Part shown: piece by piece, positions 1 through 6,531 of the stretch
Position numbering within the stretch: the first letter of the stretch is position 1
Layout of the letters: every line of letters starts with the position of its first letter
Origin: Acidimicrobiia bacterium
Lineage (GTDB): Bacteria > Actinomycetota > Acidimicrobiia > IMCC26256 > PALSA-555
Assembly (NCBI GenBank): GCA_022865365.1
Contig: JALHSW010000511.1
Coordinates: forward strand, 1-13,230
Direction: 5' to 3'
DNA length: 13,230 nucleotides
The notes under the pieces: model-generated
Seen by the model: the letters and a program-made list of their open reading frames with translations, nothing else
The model's database searches: none
What the model was told of the DNA's origin: nothing
Program-made: the position numbers and the translations under genes

Positions 1-170
1 AGAACGCTCAGGCCCGGATCGACGGGCTGCGCGCCGCGTTGTCGGTGCTCGCGCTCTTCGCGCTCCTCGCACTGGCCTTCACGAGGGGAATCCCGACAGA
101 ACCGCCCGGCGGATCATCCTCGGAGCCGAGCGCACCGCGGAAGCGAGAACCCAGCTATCAGTCGTCCTGA
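1..170 (+). CDS. C-terminal fragment of a multi-pass membrane transporter, probably MFS
   Basis: The frame is open from the window edge to a TGA at 168-170 and gives about 55 residues. A polar stretch (NAQARIDGLRAA) leads into one strongly hydrophobic helix (about residues 12-31, LSVLALFALLALAFTRG), then a hydrophilic Ser/Pro/Arg-rich tail. A last transmembrane helix followed by a short charged cytoplasmic tail is the usual end of major facilitator superfamily exporters, especially drug:proton antiporters. That is family knowledge; only the helix is seen here. The start and all substrate-binding helices lie outside the window, so the substrate is unknown. The gene converges on the minus-strand gene ending at 379. 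Confidence 0.6.
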   Translation, partial: NAQARIDGLRAALSVLALFALLALAFTRGIPTEPPGGSSSEPSAPRKREPSYQSS

Positions 171-378
171 CCCTGGGCTGTTGCCTGAGTCAGGACCGAC
201 GCCGTCGGTGCTCGCTCAGTGTCGGTGGTTCGCATGAAGAGGTCGGTCGGTGGGTCAGGGATCGGGCCGCGGACGGCCGCCGCCAGCTCGCAACACGTCA
301 CGCGGCAGGTGCACCTCGGTGCAGCGGCCACGGGACCACTGGCCGCGATGTCCTGGCCGCTCTCGTCGCGCTTGTCGT
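171..378. other. Convergent intergenic region
   Basis: This is the space between the convergent stops of the transporter fragment and the nucleotidyltransferase-like gene. It has a short perfect palindrome at 195-209 (ACCGACG, one base, CGTCGGT) and CCTGAGTCAGG at 184-194, either of which could end transcription weakly. No T-run follows them. No convincing gene is seen; a 74-codon minus-strand frame with a TTG start was considered and rejected. Confidence 0.35.
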
Positions 379-1713
379 TCAACCCTTTGGCTCGCCCTGG
401 AGCTCATCGATGTAGACCTTGATCGAAGGGAGGGCGTTCAACTTCTCGTAGAAGAAGTTGTTGACGATGTTGATGACCTCGGCGCGGGCGGCCTCGACGT
501 TCGCGTGCATGCTCTGACCGCTCTCCTGGGTGTCCAGGGCGTCGCGCAGGCGCAGCAGATGTTTGATCACCGCCGTCTCCTCGGCTCCGTCGAGGACCTC
601 GACCACCGACAGGATCAATTGGTCCGCTTGCGCTCGCACGCTCTCGATCGCAATGGTCGAACCGGCTGAGCAACACTCCTCCATCGTGCGGAAGAGCGAC
701 CAGACCTGGTACAGCATCGACGCGGGTTCGTCGAACAGCTCCCGGATGAAGATGGCGTCCTCGTAGCGCCCGGTCAGGCGGAAGACGTTGTACATCCGTT
801 TGGCGGCCTTGCCGTAGTTGATGTCGGTCGTCACGTACTTGTCGACCTCGTGCTCGAGCTGGGCGACGTACTCGTCGAGGGCATCGGCGGAGACATGCTG
901 GGCGAGCTTGGAGAAGATGGGCGCGGATTCGGCCTCGAGGTAGATCTCCTGGAAGTACGGATCCAGATACCCGTCCAGCGGCGTGATCGTGCCGTCGGGT
1001 GCCTCCCACGTGACGTCGAGCATGTTGCTCGCGTTGACGACGTGCCCGCGCACCGCGTCCGCGATCACCCAGTCCAACTTGCACCAGCCGGGCTCGACCA
1101 TGCCGTCTTCCCAGCGGATGACCACGGCCTGCCCATCAGACAGGAAGGCGTCGAACTGCCCGGCGAGAATGTCCTGCGGCGACCACTCGATCGAGCTGCC
1201 CTTCGCCTTGGGCTTGTCGCCGCGTACGACGTCCATCGGATACGAACCGAACCGGACCGCGATCATCAGGTAGGTGGAGCCTCTGCCGGCCTGCTCGGCC
1301 TTGTCTCGAATCAGGTCCGCCAGGATCTTGCAGGCTGCATCACGGCTCTCGGCCAGGATGTTGACCCGCTCGAAGAAATCGGCGTCTCCGGGGAACGTCT
1401 GGAACTTGGATTGCGCCGCAGACCCGGAGAGGGCCAGCGCCGTCTCGACGACGCCGGGCACGTCGGCGAACTCCACGATGCGTCCGAGCGTGCGGAAGTG
1501 CTCGAGGTCCGCGTCGCTGAAATCGAGCATGCTGATCCTGTGCCCGAACACCCCGGTGCGCTCATCGGTCACGATGCCCGAATCAGCCCGGGTGTCGGCC
1601 ATCGTGGTCAGCCAACTCAGGGCGTCCGCCTCGTTCATCTCCACGCCCAGTCGCCGGGCGGATTGCAGGACGCGATCGAGCTCTTCGTTCGGTTCCGAAG
1701 ATGGGCTGCTCAT
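379..1713 (-). CDS. Polymerase-beta-type nucleotidyltransferase-like protein, 444 aa
   Basis: The start is ATG at 1713. A GGAAGGGA Shine-Dalgarno lies about 8 nt upstream, and the longer frame to 1824 would run into the neighbouring gene. I do not recognise a named family. The core carries the pattern of the polymerase-beta nucleotidyltransferase fold: a Gly-Ser at residues 97-98 (ALSGSAAQSKF) after a helix, two acidic residues spaced D-x-D at 110 and 112 (FPGDADFFERV), and a third candidate acid at D214 in a strand (CKLDWVIAD). These would hold the metal ions for nucleotidyl transfer. Residues about 260-444 are mostly helical and charged, with a possible coiled region near 355-415. The protein appears soluble, with no signal peptide or membrane segment. 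It lies 31 bp downstream of a DEDDh exonuclease, probably in one transcript, which suggests a role at RNA or DNA 3' ends. The fold is inferred from motifs and the substrate is unknown. Confidence 0.8.
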   Translation of the reverse strand: MSSPSSEPNEELDRVLQSARRLGVEMNEADALSWLTTMADTRADSGIVTDERTGVFGHRISMLDFSDADLEHFRTLGRIVEFADVPGVVETALALSGSAAQSKFQTFPGDADFFERVNILAESRDAACKILADLIRDKAEQAGRGSTYLMIAVRFGSYPMDVVRGDKPKAKGSSIEWSPQDILAGQFDAFLSDGQAVVIRWEDGMVEPGWCKLDWVIADAVRGHVVNASNMLDVTWEAPDGTITPLDGYLDPYFQEIYLEAESAPIFSKLAQHVSADALDEYVAQLEHEVDKYVTTDINYGKAAKRMYNVFRLTGRYEDAIFIRELFDEPASMLYQVWSLFRTMEECCSAGSTIAIESVRAQADQLILSVVEVLDGAEETAVIKHLLRLRDALDTQESGQSMHANVEAARAEVINIVNNFFYEKLNALPSIKVYIDELQGEPKG

Positions 1714-1744
1714 GGCTTGGTCCCTTCCGACGCGGAGAACAACA

Positions 1745-2308
1745 TCATGGTTTCGCCACGCTTCTTGCCTCTTCGAGGATTCTGCGAAAAAGCCCTGCCT
1801 GGGCAACGGCATCCTCGAGGGCATGGTGGGTCAATGGCTGCTCGATGCGATAACGCTTCGCTATGTGTCCAAATCCCGTCTCGTCCCAACTGGTACCGAC
1901 AACTCCCATGTAGAGCGCCTTGATGTCGAGCGCCTTGTGGCCGAAGGGATTTCGTCCGAGGTACCGATGGAAGTAGTCCGCCACGAACATCCAGTCGAAC
2001 GGCGCGTTCAACGCCACGAAGATGGGTCGATGGTCAGTGGGTGCAGCGTGCAGCACCCAGTCGGAGAATTGGCTCATCGCTTGCTCGGGCGTCAGGCCGT
2101 GGGCTCGGAGCTGCTCCATCTCCAACCCGGTGATCCGCAACGCCTCGGGCACGAACGCATCGTTCACCGGCTGGAGCTCCACGTAGAACGTGTTCGCCGG
2201 CTCGAGAACCAGACACGCACCGATGGACAAGAGCGAGTACTGGCCCGGGTTCGGCCCGGCGGTCTCCACATCCACCGAAATCAAGGCCGCGTCGGCTGGT
2301 GATTCCAT
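1745..2308 (-). CDS. DEDDh 3'-5' exonuclease (DnaQ/oligoribonuclease-like), 187 aa
   Basis: The three exonuclease motifs of the DnaQ-like superfamily are present: Exo I SVDVETAGP with D13 and E15, Exo II NAPFDW with D105, and Exo III HHALEDA with H161 four residues before D166, which makes it the DEDDh subclass. These acids bind two metal ions and hydrolyse 3'-terminal nucleotides of DNA or RNA. The length fits a stand-alone exonuclease domain such as oligoribonuclease or RNase T, without polymerase or helicase domains. ATG at 2308 is preferred because GGGAG lies 7 nt upstream; a TTG six codons earlier (2326) is less likely. It is the first gene of a two-gene minus-strand unit with the nucleotidyltransferase-like gene. 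The family is secure; whether it acts on nanoRNA, structured RNA 3' ends or DNA is not shown. Confidence 0.88.
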   Translation of the reverse strand: MESPADAALISVDVETAGPNPGQYSLLSIGACLVLEPANTFYVELQPVNDAFVPEALRITGLEMEQLRAHGLTPEQAMSQFSDWVLHAAPTDHRPIFVALNAPFDWMFVADYFHRYLGRNPFGHKALDIKALYMGVVGTSWDETGFGHIAKRYRIEQPLTHHALEDAVAQAGLFRRILEEARSVAKP

Positions 2309-2537
2309 GAAGAGACTCCCGTGCAATGGGCCCGCCGTCTGGGCTGACGGTACCAGCGTGCTTGCTACGAGACACGATGCAGTCGGAAGCCGCGTCGGGA
2401 GTCGAGGCGTACGTCTGGCGGATCCCGGCTTCGAGTGCCAAGATCACCCGGCGCCAGTCGCTGGTGCTCAGGATGCAAGCAGTCGGCGCGAGCGTCGGAC
2501 CACGTCGGCGTGCCGTTGCCCAACGGGAGGACCGCAC
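2309..2537. other. Divergent intergenic region between exonuclease and cupin genes
   Basis: These 229 bp separate two divergently transcribed genes and should hold both promoters, but I cannot assign -35/-10 boxes with confidence. Short frames exist on both strands (for example a plus-strand 77-codon frame from 2326 that overlaps the cupin start out of frame). None has a credible ribosome site or recognisable protein. Confidence 0.4.
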
Positions 2538-2903
2538 ATGGCAGGTCTCGTTCGTATGAGTCTCGATTCGCCTGAGGAAACCCGCCCCTTCGAGGACGGC
2601 AAGGGCAAGCTCGAGCTCGTCAACCTCGAGGCTGGACCGATCGGCCGGGCAACGTTCGAGCCCGGATGGAAGTGGTCGCAGCACATCAAGCCAATGGCCA
2701 AGACCGACAGCTGCCAGACCGCCCACATGGGGTATGTCATCTCGGGGAGCATGGGAGTCGCCATGGACGACGGCGAAGAGATGGAGTTCGGTCCCGGCGA
2801 CTTCATGGTCTGCGCACCCGGGCACGACGCGTGGACCGTCGGCGACGAGGCTTGCGTGGTCATCGACTGGCAGGGCGCGGCCGACTACGCCAAGCGCGAC
2901 TGA
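2538..2903 (+). CDS. Small single-domain cupin protein, 121 aa
   Basis: The ATG at 2538 has a GGGAGG Shine-Dalgarno at 2525-2530, seven bases upstream; longer in-frame extensions run into the intergenic region and lack such a site. The protein is one small beta-barrel cupin. A first motif with H49 and H63 (SQHIKP, then CQTAHMGYVISG) is followed by a second motif, EFGPGDFMVCAPGHDAW, with H96. These histidines are the likely metal ligands, with C59 close by. Cupins of this size include dioxygenases, isomerases and non-enzymatic ligand sensors, so the reaction is unknown. No signal peptide is seen, so it is presumably cytoplasmic. It stands alone: the next gene starts 122 bp later with its own ribosome site. 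It shares a C-Q-x-x-H-x-G and A-P-G-H layout with the second cupin at 5640. Confidence 0.88.
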   Translation: MAGLVRMSLDSPEETRPFEDGKGKLELVNLEAGPIGRATFEPGWKWSQHIKPMAKTDSCQTAHMGYVISGSMGVAMDDGEEMEFGPGDFMVCAPGHDAWTVGDEACVVIDWQGAADYAKRD

Positions 2904-3025
2904 TCCGAACGCCGGCGCCAGCGGCCGAACGCCCTCACAGTTGTCGCCTCGGACTCCACCCCGGGTCGACCGCGGAGGTCCCGGCGGTTTCAGATGAGCG
3001 CGGGGTCGTTCGATACGGAGGGACC

Positions 3026-3826
3026 GTGAGCGACGAGGAGACGCAGCCGCGTTGGGAAGTTGCCGGGCGTGGCTGGGGTGCTCGTGCGGTGGATTGGGCG
3101 TACCTGTTCGAGCCGTATGCCCGATCGGCGAACGACGTGCTGTTCGACCGGTTGGGAGTGAACGCCGGAGCGCGGCTCTTGGACGTCGCGTGTGGATCGG
3201 GGTTGGCGGCCCAGGTCGCGAGCCGGCGCGGCGCGGTCGTGACGGGTTTGGACGCTGCTGAAGGACTGATCGCGATCGCTCGCAGCCGAACGCCGGGCGG
3301 CGACTTCCGGGTCGCCGACATGTTCGCGCTGCCGTTCGCCGACGACAGCTTTGATGTTGTGACGACCTTCAATGGAATCTGGAAGGGCTGCGAGGGCGCC
3401 TTGTCCGAGGTTCGTCGTGTGCTGGCCAATGGCGGGCGGTTCGGGATGACCTTTTGGGGCAGCTACGAACGACTCGGTCTCATGCCCTACTTCGCGAAGA
3501 TGATCGAACTCTCGCCACCGAGTCATGGCGCGGCAACCATGGATCAAGGAGATACTGGTCGACCCGGCGTCGCGGAACAGATGCTGGAGACCACCGGATT
3601 CAGGATCCTCGAACGTGGCACCGTCGACTGTGTCAACGAGTGGCCCGACGTGGTCACCGCCGTTCGCGCACTCGCCGCTGCCGGCCCCTCCGTACCGCCG
3701 ATCGAGGCGATCGGTTACGACGCGTTCTGCGATGCGTTGACCGAAGTCATCGCCCCACTCTATGACCGCGACATCGGGATACGGATCTCCTCCGAATTCG
3801 GATGGGTCACCGCCGAGGCAGCCTGA
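3026..3826 (+). CDS. Class I SAM-dependent methyltransferase, 266 aa
   Basis: The protein has a Rossmann-type methyltransferase domain of the Methyltransf_11/UbiE-like kind. Motif I is at residues 51-59 (LLDVACGSG). An acidic residue follows at the end of strand 2 (TGLDAAEG, D76). The motif around 98-110 (DMFALPFADDSFDVV) and the post-IV segment EVRRVLANGGRFGM (128-141) are typical. The enzyme should transfer a methyl group from S-adenosylmethionine to a small molecule; the variable C-terminal half (about 145-266) sets the acceptor and is not diagnostic. The GTG at 3026 is chosen because the conserved fold follows within 50 residues and GGAGGG precedes it, although the spacing is short (about 4 nt). 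Upstream in-frame sequence is Pro/Arg-rich and not protein-like. A hairpin follows the stop at 3849-3880. Confidence 0.88.
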   Translation: MSDEETQPRWEVAGRGWGARAVDWAYLFEPYARSANDVLFDRLGVNAGARLLDVACGSGLAAQVASRRGAVVTGLDAAEGLIAIARSRTPGGDFRVADMFALPFADDSFDVVTTFNGIWKGCEGALSEVRRVLANGGRFGMTFWGSYERLGLMPYFAKMIELSPPSHGAATMDQGDTGRPGVAEQMLETTGFRILERGTVDCVNEWPDVVTAVRALAAAGPSVPPIEAIGYDAFCDALTEVIAPLYDRDIGIRISSEFGWVTAEAA

Positions 3827-3848
3827 ACCCCGCCAGACCTGAGTTCTC

Positions 3849-3880
3849 CGGGCGTGCGCAACACCTCGTGCGCGCGCCCG
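3849..3880 (+). terminator. Hairpin, likely terminator of the methyltransferase gene
   Basis: An 11-bp stem forms between 3849-3859 (CGGGCGTGCGC) and 3870-3880 (GCGCGCGCCCG) around a 10-nt loop, with a single U-G wobble in RNA. It starts 22 nt after the methyltransferase stop. There is no strong T-run, as is common in high-GC bacteria, so termination activity is inferred from position and stability. Confidence 0.5.
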
Positions 3881-4019
3881 TCGACGTGTGATCGAGCTCG
3901 TCTGAGCGGGCTCCGGGCCCCCAAACCTTCCAGAGTGAACCTCGATGGGACAGAATCATGGACCTAGTTGAGCCAGTGGGAGCGACGCTCGGGAGCGGCG
4001 CGAGCGCCTGCCACGAACC
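3881..4019. other. Non-coding stretch before the SRPBCC remnant
   Basis: I see no supported gene here. Short open frames occur in several phases but carry stops (for example TAG at 3965-3967 and TGA at 3969-3971) and no ribosome site. The missing N-terminal half of the SRPBCC-like remnant would be expected here and is not recognisable. Confidence 0.4.
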
Positions 4020-4291
4020 GTGACCCACACCAGCACGTCCAGTGAGATCGACCGACCCGGCCGCCTCGTCATCCGATCGAGTGAGGGCTCGTCCTTCCCC
4101 TTGACGATGACCGGCACCGTCGAGCGGATCGACGAGCGGCGATGCCGCGCGGCCGTGACCGTCGGAGGAGACCCCGCGCCTTCTACCGGGTCGCCGCACC
4201 TATGCTCGTGGCGATGGTGCGCCGTTCGGTGCGCAAGGACCACCGGCTACTCACCGAGCTGCTGAACGCCGGGCACGAGGGGAACGGCTGA
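4020..4291 (+). pseudogene. Truncated, frameshifted SRPBCC (polyketide cyclase-like) remnant
   Basis: Two adjoining frames read as one protein. The first, from about 4020 to 4180, gives GRLVIRSSEGSSFPLTMTG, then TVERIDERRCRAAVTVGGD. The second, from 4181, gives FYRVAAPMLVAMVRRSVRKD, then HRLLTELLNAGHEGNG and a TGA at 4289-4291. Together they resemble the second half of SRPBCC proteins: a beta strand, then GDP.-FYR-.A.P, then the long C-terminal helix that closes the hydrophobic cavity. Joining them needs one extra base around 4171-4181 (run ACCCCGCGCC). The N-terminal half of the fold is absent and the possible GTG at 4020 has no ribosome site. The final TGA overlaps the ATG of the DUF899 gene (TGATG), which suggests the intact ancestor was co-translated with it. 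It could alternatively be a sequencing error in a gene that is also 5'-truncated, or a real small ORF at 4142-4291. Confidence 0.5.
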
Positions 4292-4956
4292 TGCTGTCAA
4301 CACGTCTGAACTCCGAGTCTGTCGACTATCGAGCAAGCCGCGAGGAGCTGCGAAGCGCTGAGCTCGACCTGGTCGAACGACGCGAGCATGTCGCCACGTT
4401 GCGGCGCGGGCTCCCGAATGGTCCAGTCGTCGACGACTATGCCTTTACCGACGTCATCACGGAGCCAGGGGCGGACGTGCGCCTCAGCGAGCTGTTCACC
4501 GAACCCGGGCGTGCGCTGGTCATCTACCACCTCATGTACGGGAAGCAACAGAGCACACCCTGCCCGATGTGCACCATGTGGATCGACGGCTTCAACGGCA
4601 TCGCCCACCACCTCGCACCGAGCGTCGACTTCGCCGTCGCCGCCGCCGCAGAACCGGATGCGCTCCGAGCTCATGCCGCCAATCGCGGCTGGGACCAGCT
4701 TCGTCTGTTGAGCTGCGGCGAGAACACCTTCAAGTACGACCTTGGCAGCGAGGACGCGGACGGCGGACAGGGATCGGCGATCTCCGTCTTCGTCCAAGAC
4801 GACGGACGAATCCGCCACACCTACACGACCACACCACAGCTCACCGACGACATCCACGAGCGCGGCATCGACCAGCTCTGCGCGGTCTGGAACATCCTCG
4901 ACCTCACGCCGCGCGGGCGCGGCGACTGGTACTCGTCGCTCGACTACGAATCCTGA
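4291..4956 (+). CDS. DUF899 family thioredoxin-like protein, 221 aa
   Basis: The sequence matches the DUF899 layout. A helical N-terminus rich in Glu/Arg (about 14-40, REELRSAELDLVERREHV) is followed by a segment reading PVVDDYAFTD. A thioredoxin-like core then has a CPMC pair at 91-94 followed by WIDGFNG. The C-terminus has FVQDDGRIRHTYTTTPQ and ends with LTPRGRGDWYSSLDYE. The two cysteines suggest a dithiol-disulfide oxidoreductase, but no reaction is established for this family. It appears cytoplasmic, with no signal peptide. The start ATG overlaps the preceding TGA by one base, and GAGGGG at 4277-4282 sits 8 nt upstream. DUF899 genes often neighbour SRPBCC genes, which fits the remnant just upstream. 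Confidence 0.88.
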   Translation: MLSTRLNSESVDYRASREELRSAELDLVERREHVATLRRGLPNGPVVDDYAFTDVITEPGADVRLSELFTEPGRALVIYHLMYGKQQSTPCPMCTMWIDGFNGIAHHLAPSVDFAVAAAAEPDALRAHAANRGWDQLRLLSCGENTFKYDLGSEDADGGQGSAISVFVQDDGRIRHTYTTTPQLTDDIHERGIDQLCAVWNILDLTPRGRGDWYSSLDYES

Positions 4957-5088
4957 GCATCAACCCCCCGAAGGCTCCCGTTCACCGACCGACACTGGCG
5001 AGCAACCGTCACGATCCCACCTGAACCCGGGTGCTGGTAGGCCAACATGAACTACCGCACTGCTCTTGCGATGGCCGTGCCAAAGCCC

Positions 5089-5126
5089 TTGACCTTGAAG
5101 TGGGGTTCAAGGTTTGGGCTGCTGGC
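5089..5126 (+). promoter_or_regulatory. MerR-type operator/promoter upstream of the regulator
   Basis: A -35 box TTGACC lies at 5089-5094. A perfect dyad overlaps and follows it: ACCTTGAA at 5092-5099 and TTCAAGGT at 5106-5113, separated by six bases. The best -10 candidate is TGGGCT at 5115-5120, giving a 20-bp spacer. A dyad placed inside an over-long 19-20 bp spacer is the hallmark of MerR-family promoters, where the regulator untwists DNA to bring the boxes into register. The layout implies autoregulation of the gene starting at 5127. The predicted transcription start, about 7 nt after the -10 box, coincides with that ATG. Confidence 0.75.
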
Positions 5127-5603
5127 ATGCGGATCTCCGAGCTGGCCGACCACCTGGGCGTGGCGCCGTCGACGGTCCGGTACTACGAGCGGATCGGCCT
5201 GGTGCCGAGCCCGCCCCGTACCCCGTCGGGCTATCGGGCCTACGACGACGAGGCCACGGCCCGGCTGCTGTTCGTGACCCGAGCCAAGCGCATCGGCCTC
5301 ACGCTCGAACAGATCGCCGAGGTGCTCCCGATCTGGGACGGCGTGAACTGTGCGGCGACCCACGAGCAGATCAGCCGGCTCGTCGACACCAAGCGGGACG
5401 AGGTGCTCGAGCGCATGCGCGAACTCCAGCGCTTCGCGGAACAGCTCGACGAAGTGCGGGTCGCACTGGAGGAGGCCCCGCCGCCGGCGGCGTGTCTCCC
5501 GGATCTCTCGTGCTGCGTCCCCGAGACCGCCGACCCGTCGGTCACTGCGATCGCGGGGCTGCCGACCCGGCGCAGGCCAACCGGGAACAACGCATCGACC
5601 TAA
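5127..5603 (+). CDS. MerR-family transcriptional regulator, probable metal sensor, 158 aa
   Basis: The N-terminal winged helix is typical (RISELADHLGVAPSTVRYYE, 2-21, then GLVPSPPRTPSGYRAY, 24-39). A long dimerisation helix follows at about 78-116. Cysteines sit at C75 at the start of that helix and at C123, C129 and C130 after it, with H79 nearby. MerR, ZntR and CueR place their metal thiols at these same two places, so a thiophilic or divalent metal is the likely effector; the identity is not predictable here. The ATG at 5127 is chosen because the domain begins there and the operator lies just upstream. No Shine-Dalgarno is present, consistent with a leaderless mRNA. It probably controls itself and the cupin 36 bp downstream, perhaps also the His-rich membrane ORF. 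Confidence 0.92.
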   Translation: MRISELADHLGVAPSTVRYYERIGLVPSPPRTPSGYRAYDDEATARLLFVTRAKRIGLTLEQIAEVLPIWDGVNCAATHEQISRLVDTKRDEVLERMRELQRFAEQLDEVRVALEEAPPPAACLPDLSCCVPETADPSVTAIAGLPTRRRPTGNNAST

Positions 5604-5639
5604 CCCAATCAGCCAGACGAGACACGGAAGGGACGTGCC

Positions 5640-6011
5640 ATGCCCAAGCTCAACAAGAAGGATGCCGCCGACGTCATCAAGGTGGAGGGCTACGAGGGCC
5701 ACTTCGGCGAACTCGACGACTACACCGTCGCGTTCGAGTCCTACACCGCCGACGCCGACATGTCGGACATGTTCAAGGGCCTCCCCGACGACCGTTGCCA
5801 GTGCCCGCACTGGGGTGTCGTGCTCAAGGGAAAGCTCAAGTTCTCGGACGCGGAAGGAGACACGATCATCGAGGCCGGCGAGGCGTACTACATGGCGCCC
5901 GGGCATCTCCCGTACCTGTACGCCGGGTCCGAGGTGGTCGAGTTCAGCCCGACCAAGCTGCTCCAGGACACGCTCGCGGTCGTCGAGAAGAACATGGCTC
6001 AGAGCGCATAG
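5640..6011 (+). CDS. Small cupin protein in the MerR unit, 123 aa
   Basis: This is a single cupin barrel. C53, C55 and H57 lie in the first motif (CQCPHWGVVLKGKLKF) and H89 in the second (EAGEAYYMAPGHLPY). A short helix, LLQDTLAVVEKNM, ends the protein. GGAAGG at 5626-5631 is a good ribosome site 8 nt before the ATG. It begins 36 bp after the MerR gene and is probably co-transcribed from the operator at 5089. The C-x-C-x-H cluster is richer in thiols than the usual His/Glu cupin site and could bind a soft metal, in line with the regulator; this is inference. It is a distant relative of the cupin at 2538. No enzymatic function can be named. Confidence 0.88.
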   Translation: MPKLNKKDAADVIKVEGYEGHFGELDDYTVAFESYTADADMSDMFKGLPDDRCQCPHWGVVLKGKLKFSDAEGDTIIEAGEAYYMAPGHLPYLYAGSEVVEFSPTKLLQDTLAVVEKNMAQSA

Positions 6012-6040
6012 CTCGTCGCCACAGACATCAAGCACCGTAC

Positions 6041-6074
6041 GCGTGGCCCCGGGTCGCCAGGCCCGGGGCCACGC
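6041..6074 (+). terminator. Perfect 13-bp hairpin after the second cupin
   Basis: GCGTGGCCCCGGG at 6041-6053 pairs perfectly with CCCGGGGCCACGC at 6062-6074 across an 8-nt loop. It starts 29 nt after the cupin stop. The stem is nearly all G-C, so it should be a strong transcription stop or attenuator even without a T-run. If it terminates, the membrane ORF at 6109 needs its own promoter or read-through. Confidence 0.65.
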
Positions 6075-6108
6075 GACCGGTAGGCCCTTCACCGACAAGG
6101 ATCAAGGA

Positions 6109-6531
6109 ATGCCTGCTGAACCAGCCCGGTCTCGCCGCACGCACATCGCAACGGTCATAGCCGGGCTGCTCGTCGCGGCGACCGTCCTTTTCGTCTGGGG
6201 TGCGCTCGCGGAACGCTCTGACCACCACGACACCAACGCCACCACCGCGACGCACCAGGAAGGTGAAAGCGGCGAGAGCGCCAACGAGCATGCCGCCGAA
6301 GGCGGAGCTACCGAAGCCGACTCGGAATACCGCCCGCTCGGCATCAACCTCGAATCAACTCCACTCATCATCACCGCAGCTGTCCTTTCCCTCGCACTCG
6401 CCGGCCTGGTCGCATTCAGAGCGAACACGACCGTCTTCGTGGCCGTCGTCGTACTCGGCGGAGCCTTCACCGCAGAGCTCCGCGAATGCACACCTTCATG
6501 CACCTTTACCTCGACGCATGGCACACGCACC
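6109..6531 (+). CDS. Membrane protein with His/Glu-rich linker; 3' end unresolved
   Basis: The ATG at 6109 is preceded by AAGGA at 6097-6101 (and another AAGGA directly before it). The N-terminus is a short basic leader (ARSRRTH) and a hydrophobic helix at about 13-33 (IATVIAGLLVAATVLFVWGA). A polar linker at about 36-75 is rich in His, Glu, Thr and Ala (SDHHDTNATTATHQEGE onward). Two more hydrophobic segments follow, at about 84-103 (TPLIITAAVLSLALAGLVAF) and 107-121 (TTVFVAVVVLGGAFT). The protein-like character fades after about 6480. The frame then has no stop until 7641, deep in the antisense of the molybdoenzyme operon, so the natural end seems lost through truncation, a frameshift or fusion. 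I end the feature at the operon border for that reason. The linker could bind metals, in keeping with the MerR regulator upstream; the family is not recognised. Confidence 0.5.

Noticed and set aside
158..382. A 74-codon minus-strand frame with a TTG start overlapping the stop of the nucleotidyltransferase-like gene, containing several cysteines
   Set aside because: The purine run sits directly against the TTG with no spacing, the frame runs over the end of the transporter gene, and the sequence has no recognisable fold.
850..1923. A 357-codon plus-strand frame opposite the nucleotidyltransferase-like and exonuclease genes
   Set aside because: It is antisense to two well-supported genes with motifs and ribosome sites, and it is rich in Arg, Val and Leu in the way GC-rich shadow frames are.
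2326..2559. A 77-codon plus-strand frame in the divergent intergenic region
   Set aside because: It overlaps the start of the cupin gene out of frame, lacks a ribosome site and has no protein-like features.
2994..3029. An 11-codon ORF whose TGA overlaps the methyltransferase GTG
   Set aside because: It could be a leader peptide, but it has no clear ribosome site and such short frames arise by chance.
4142..4291. A 49-codon plus-strand ORF ending at the DUF899 start
   Set aside because: It is better explained as the end of the frameshifted SRPBCC remnant; its first ten residues are Arg-rich and read out of the ancestral frame.
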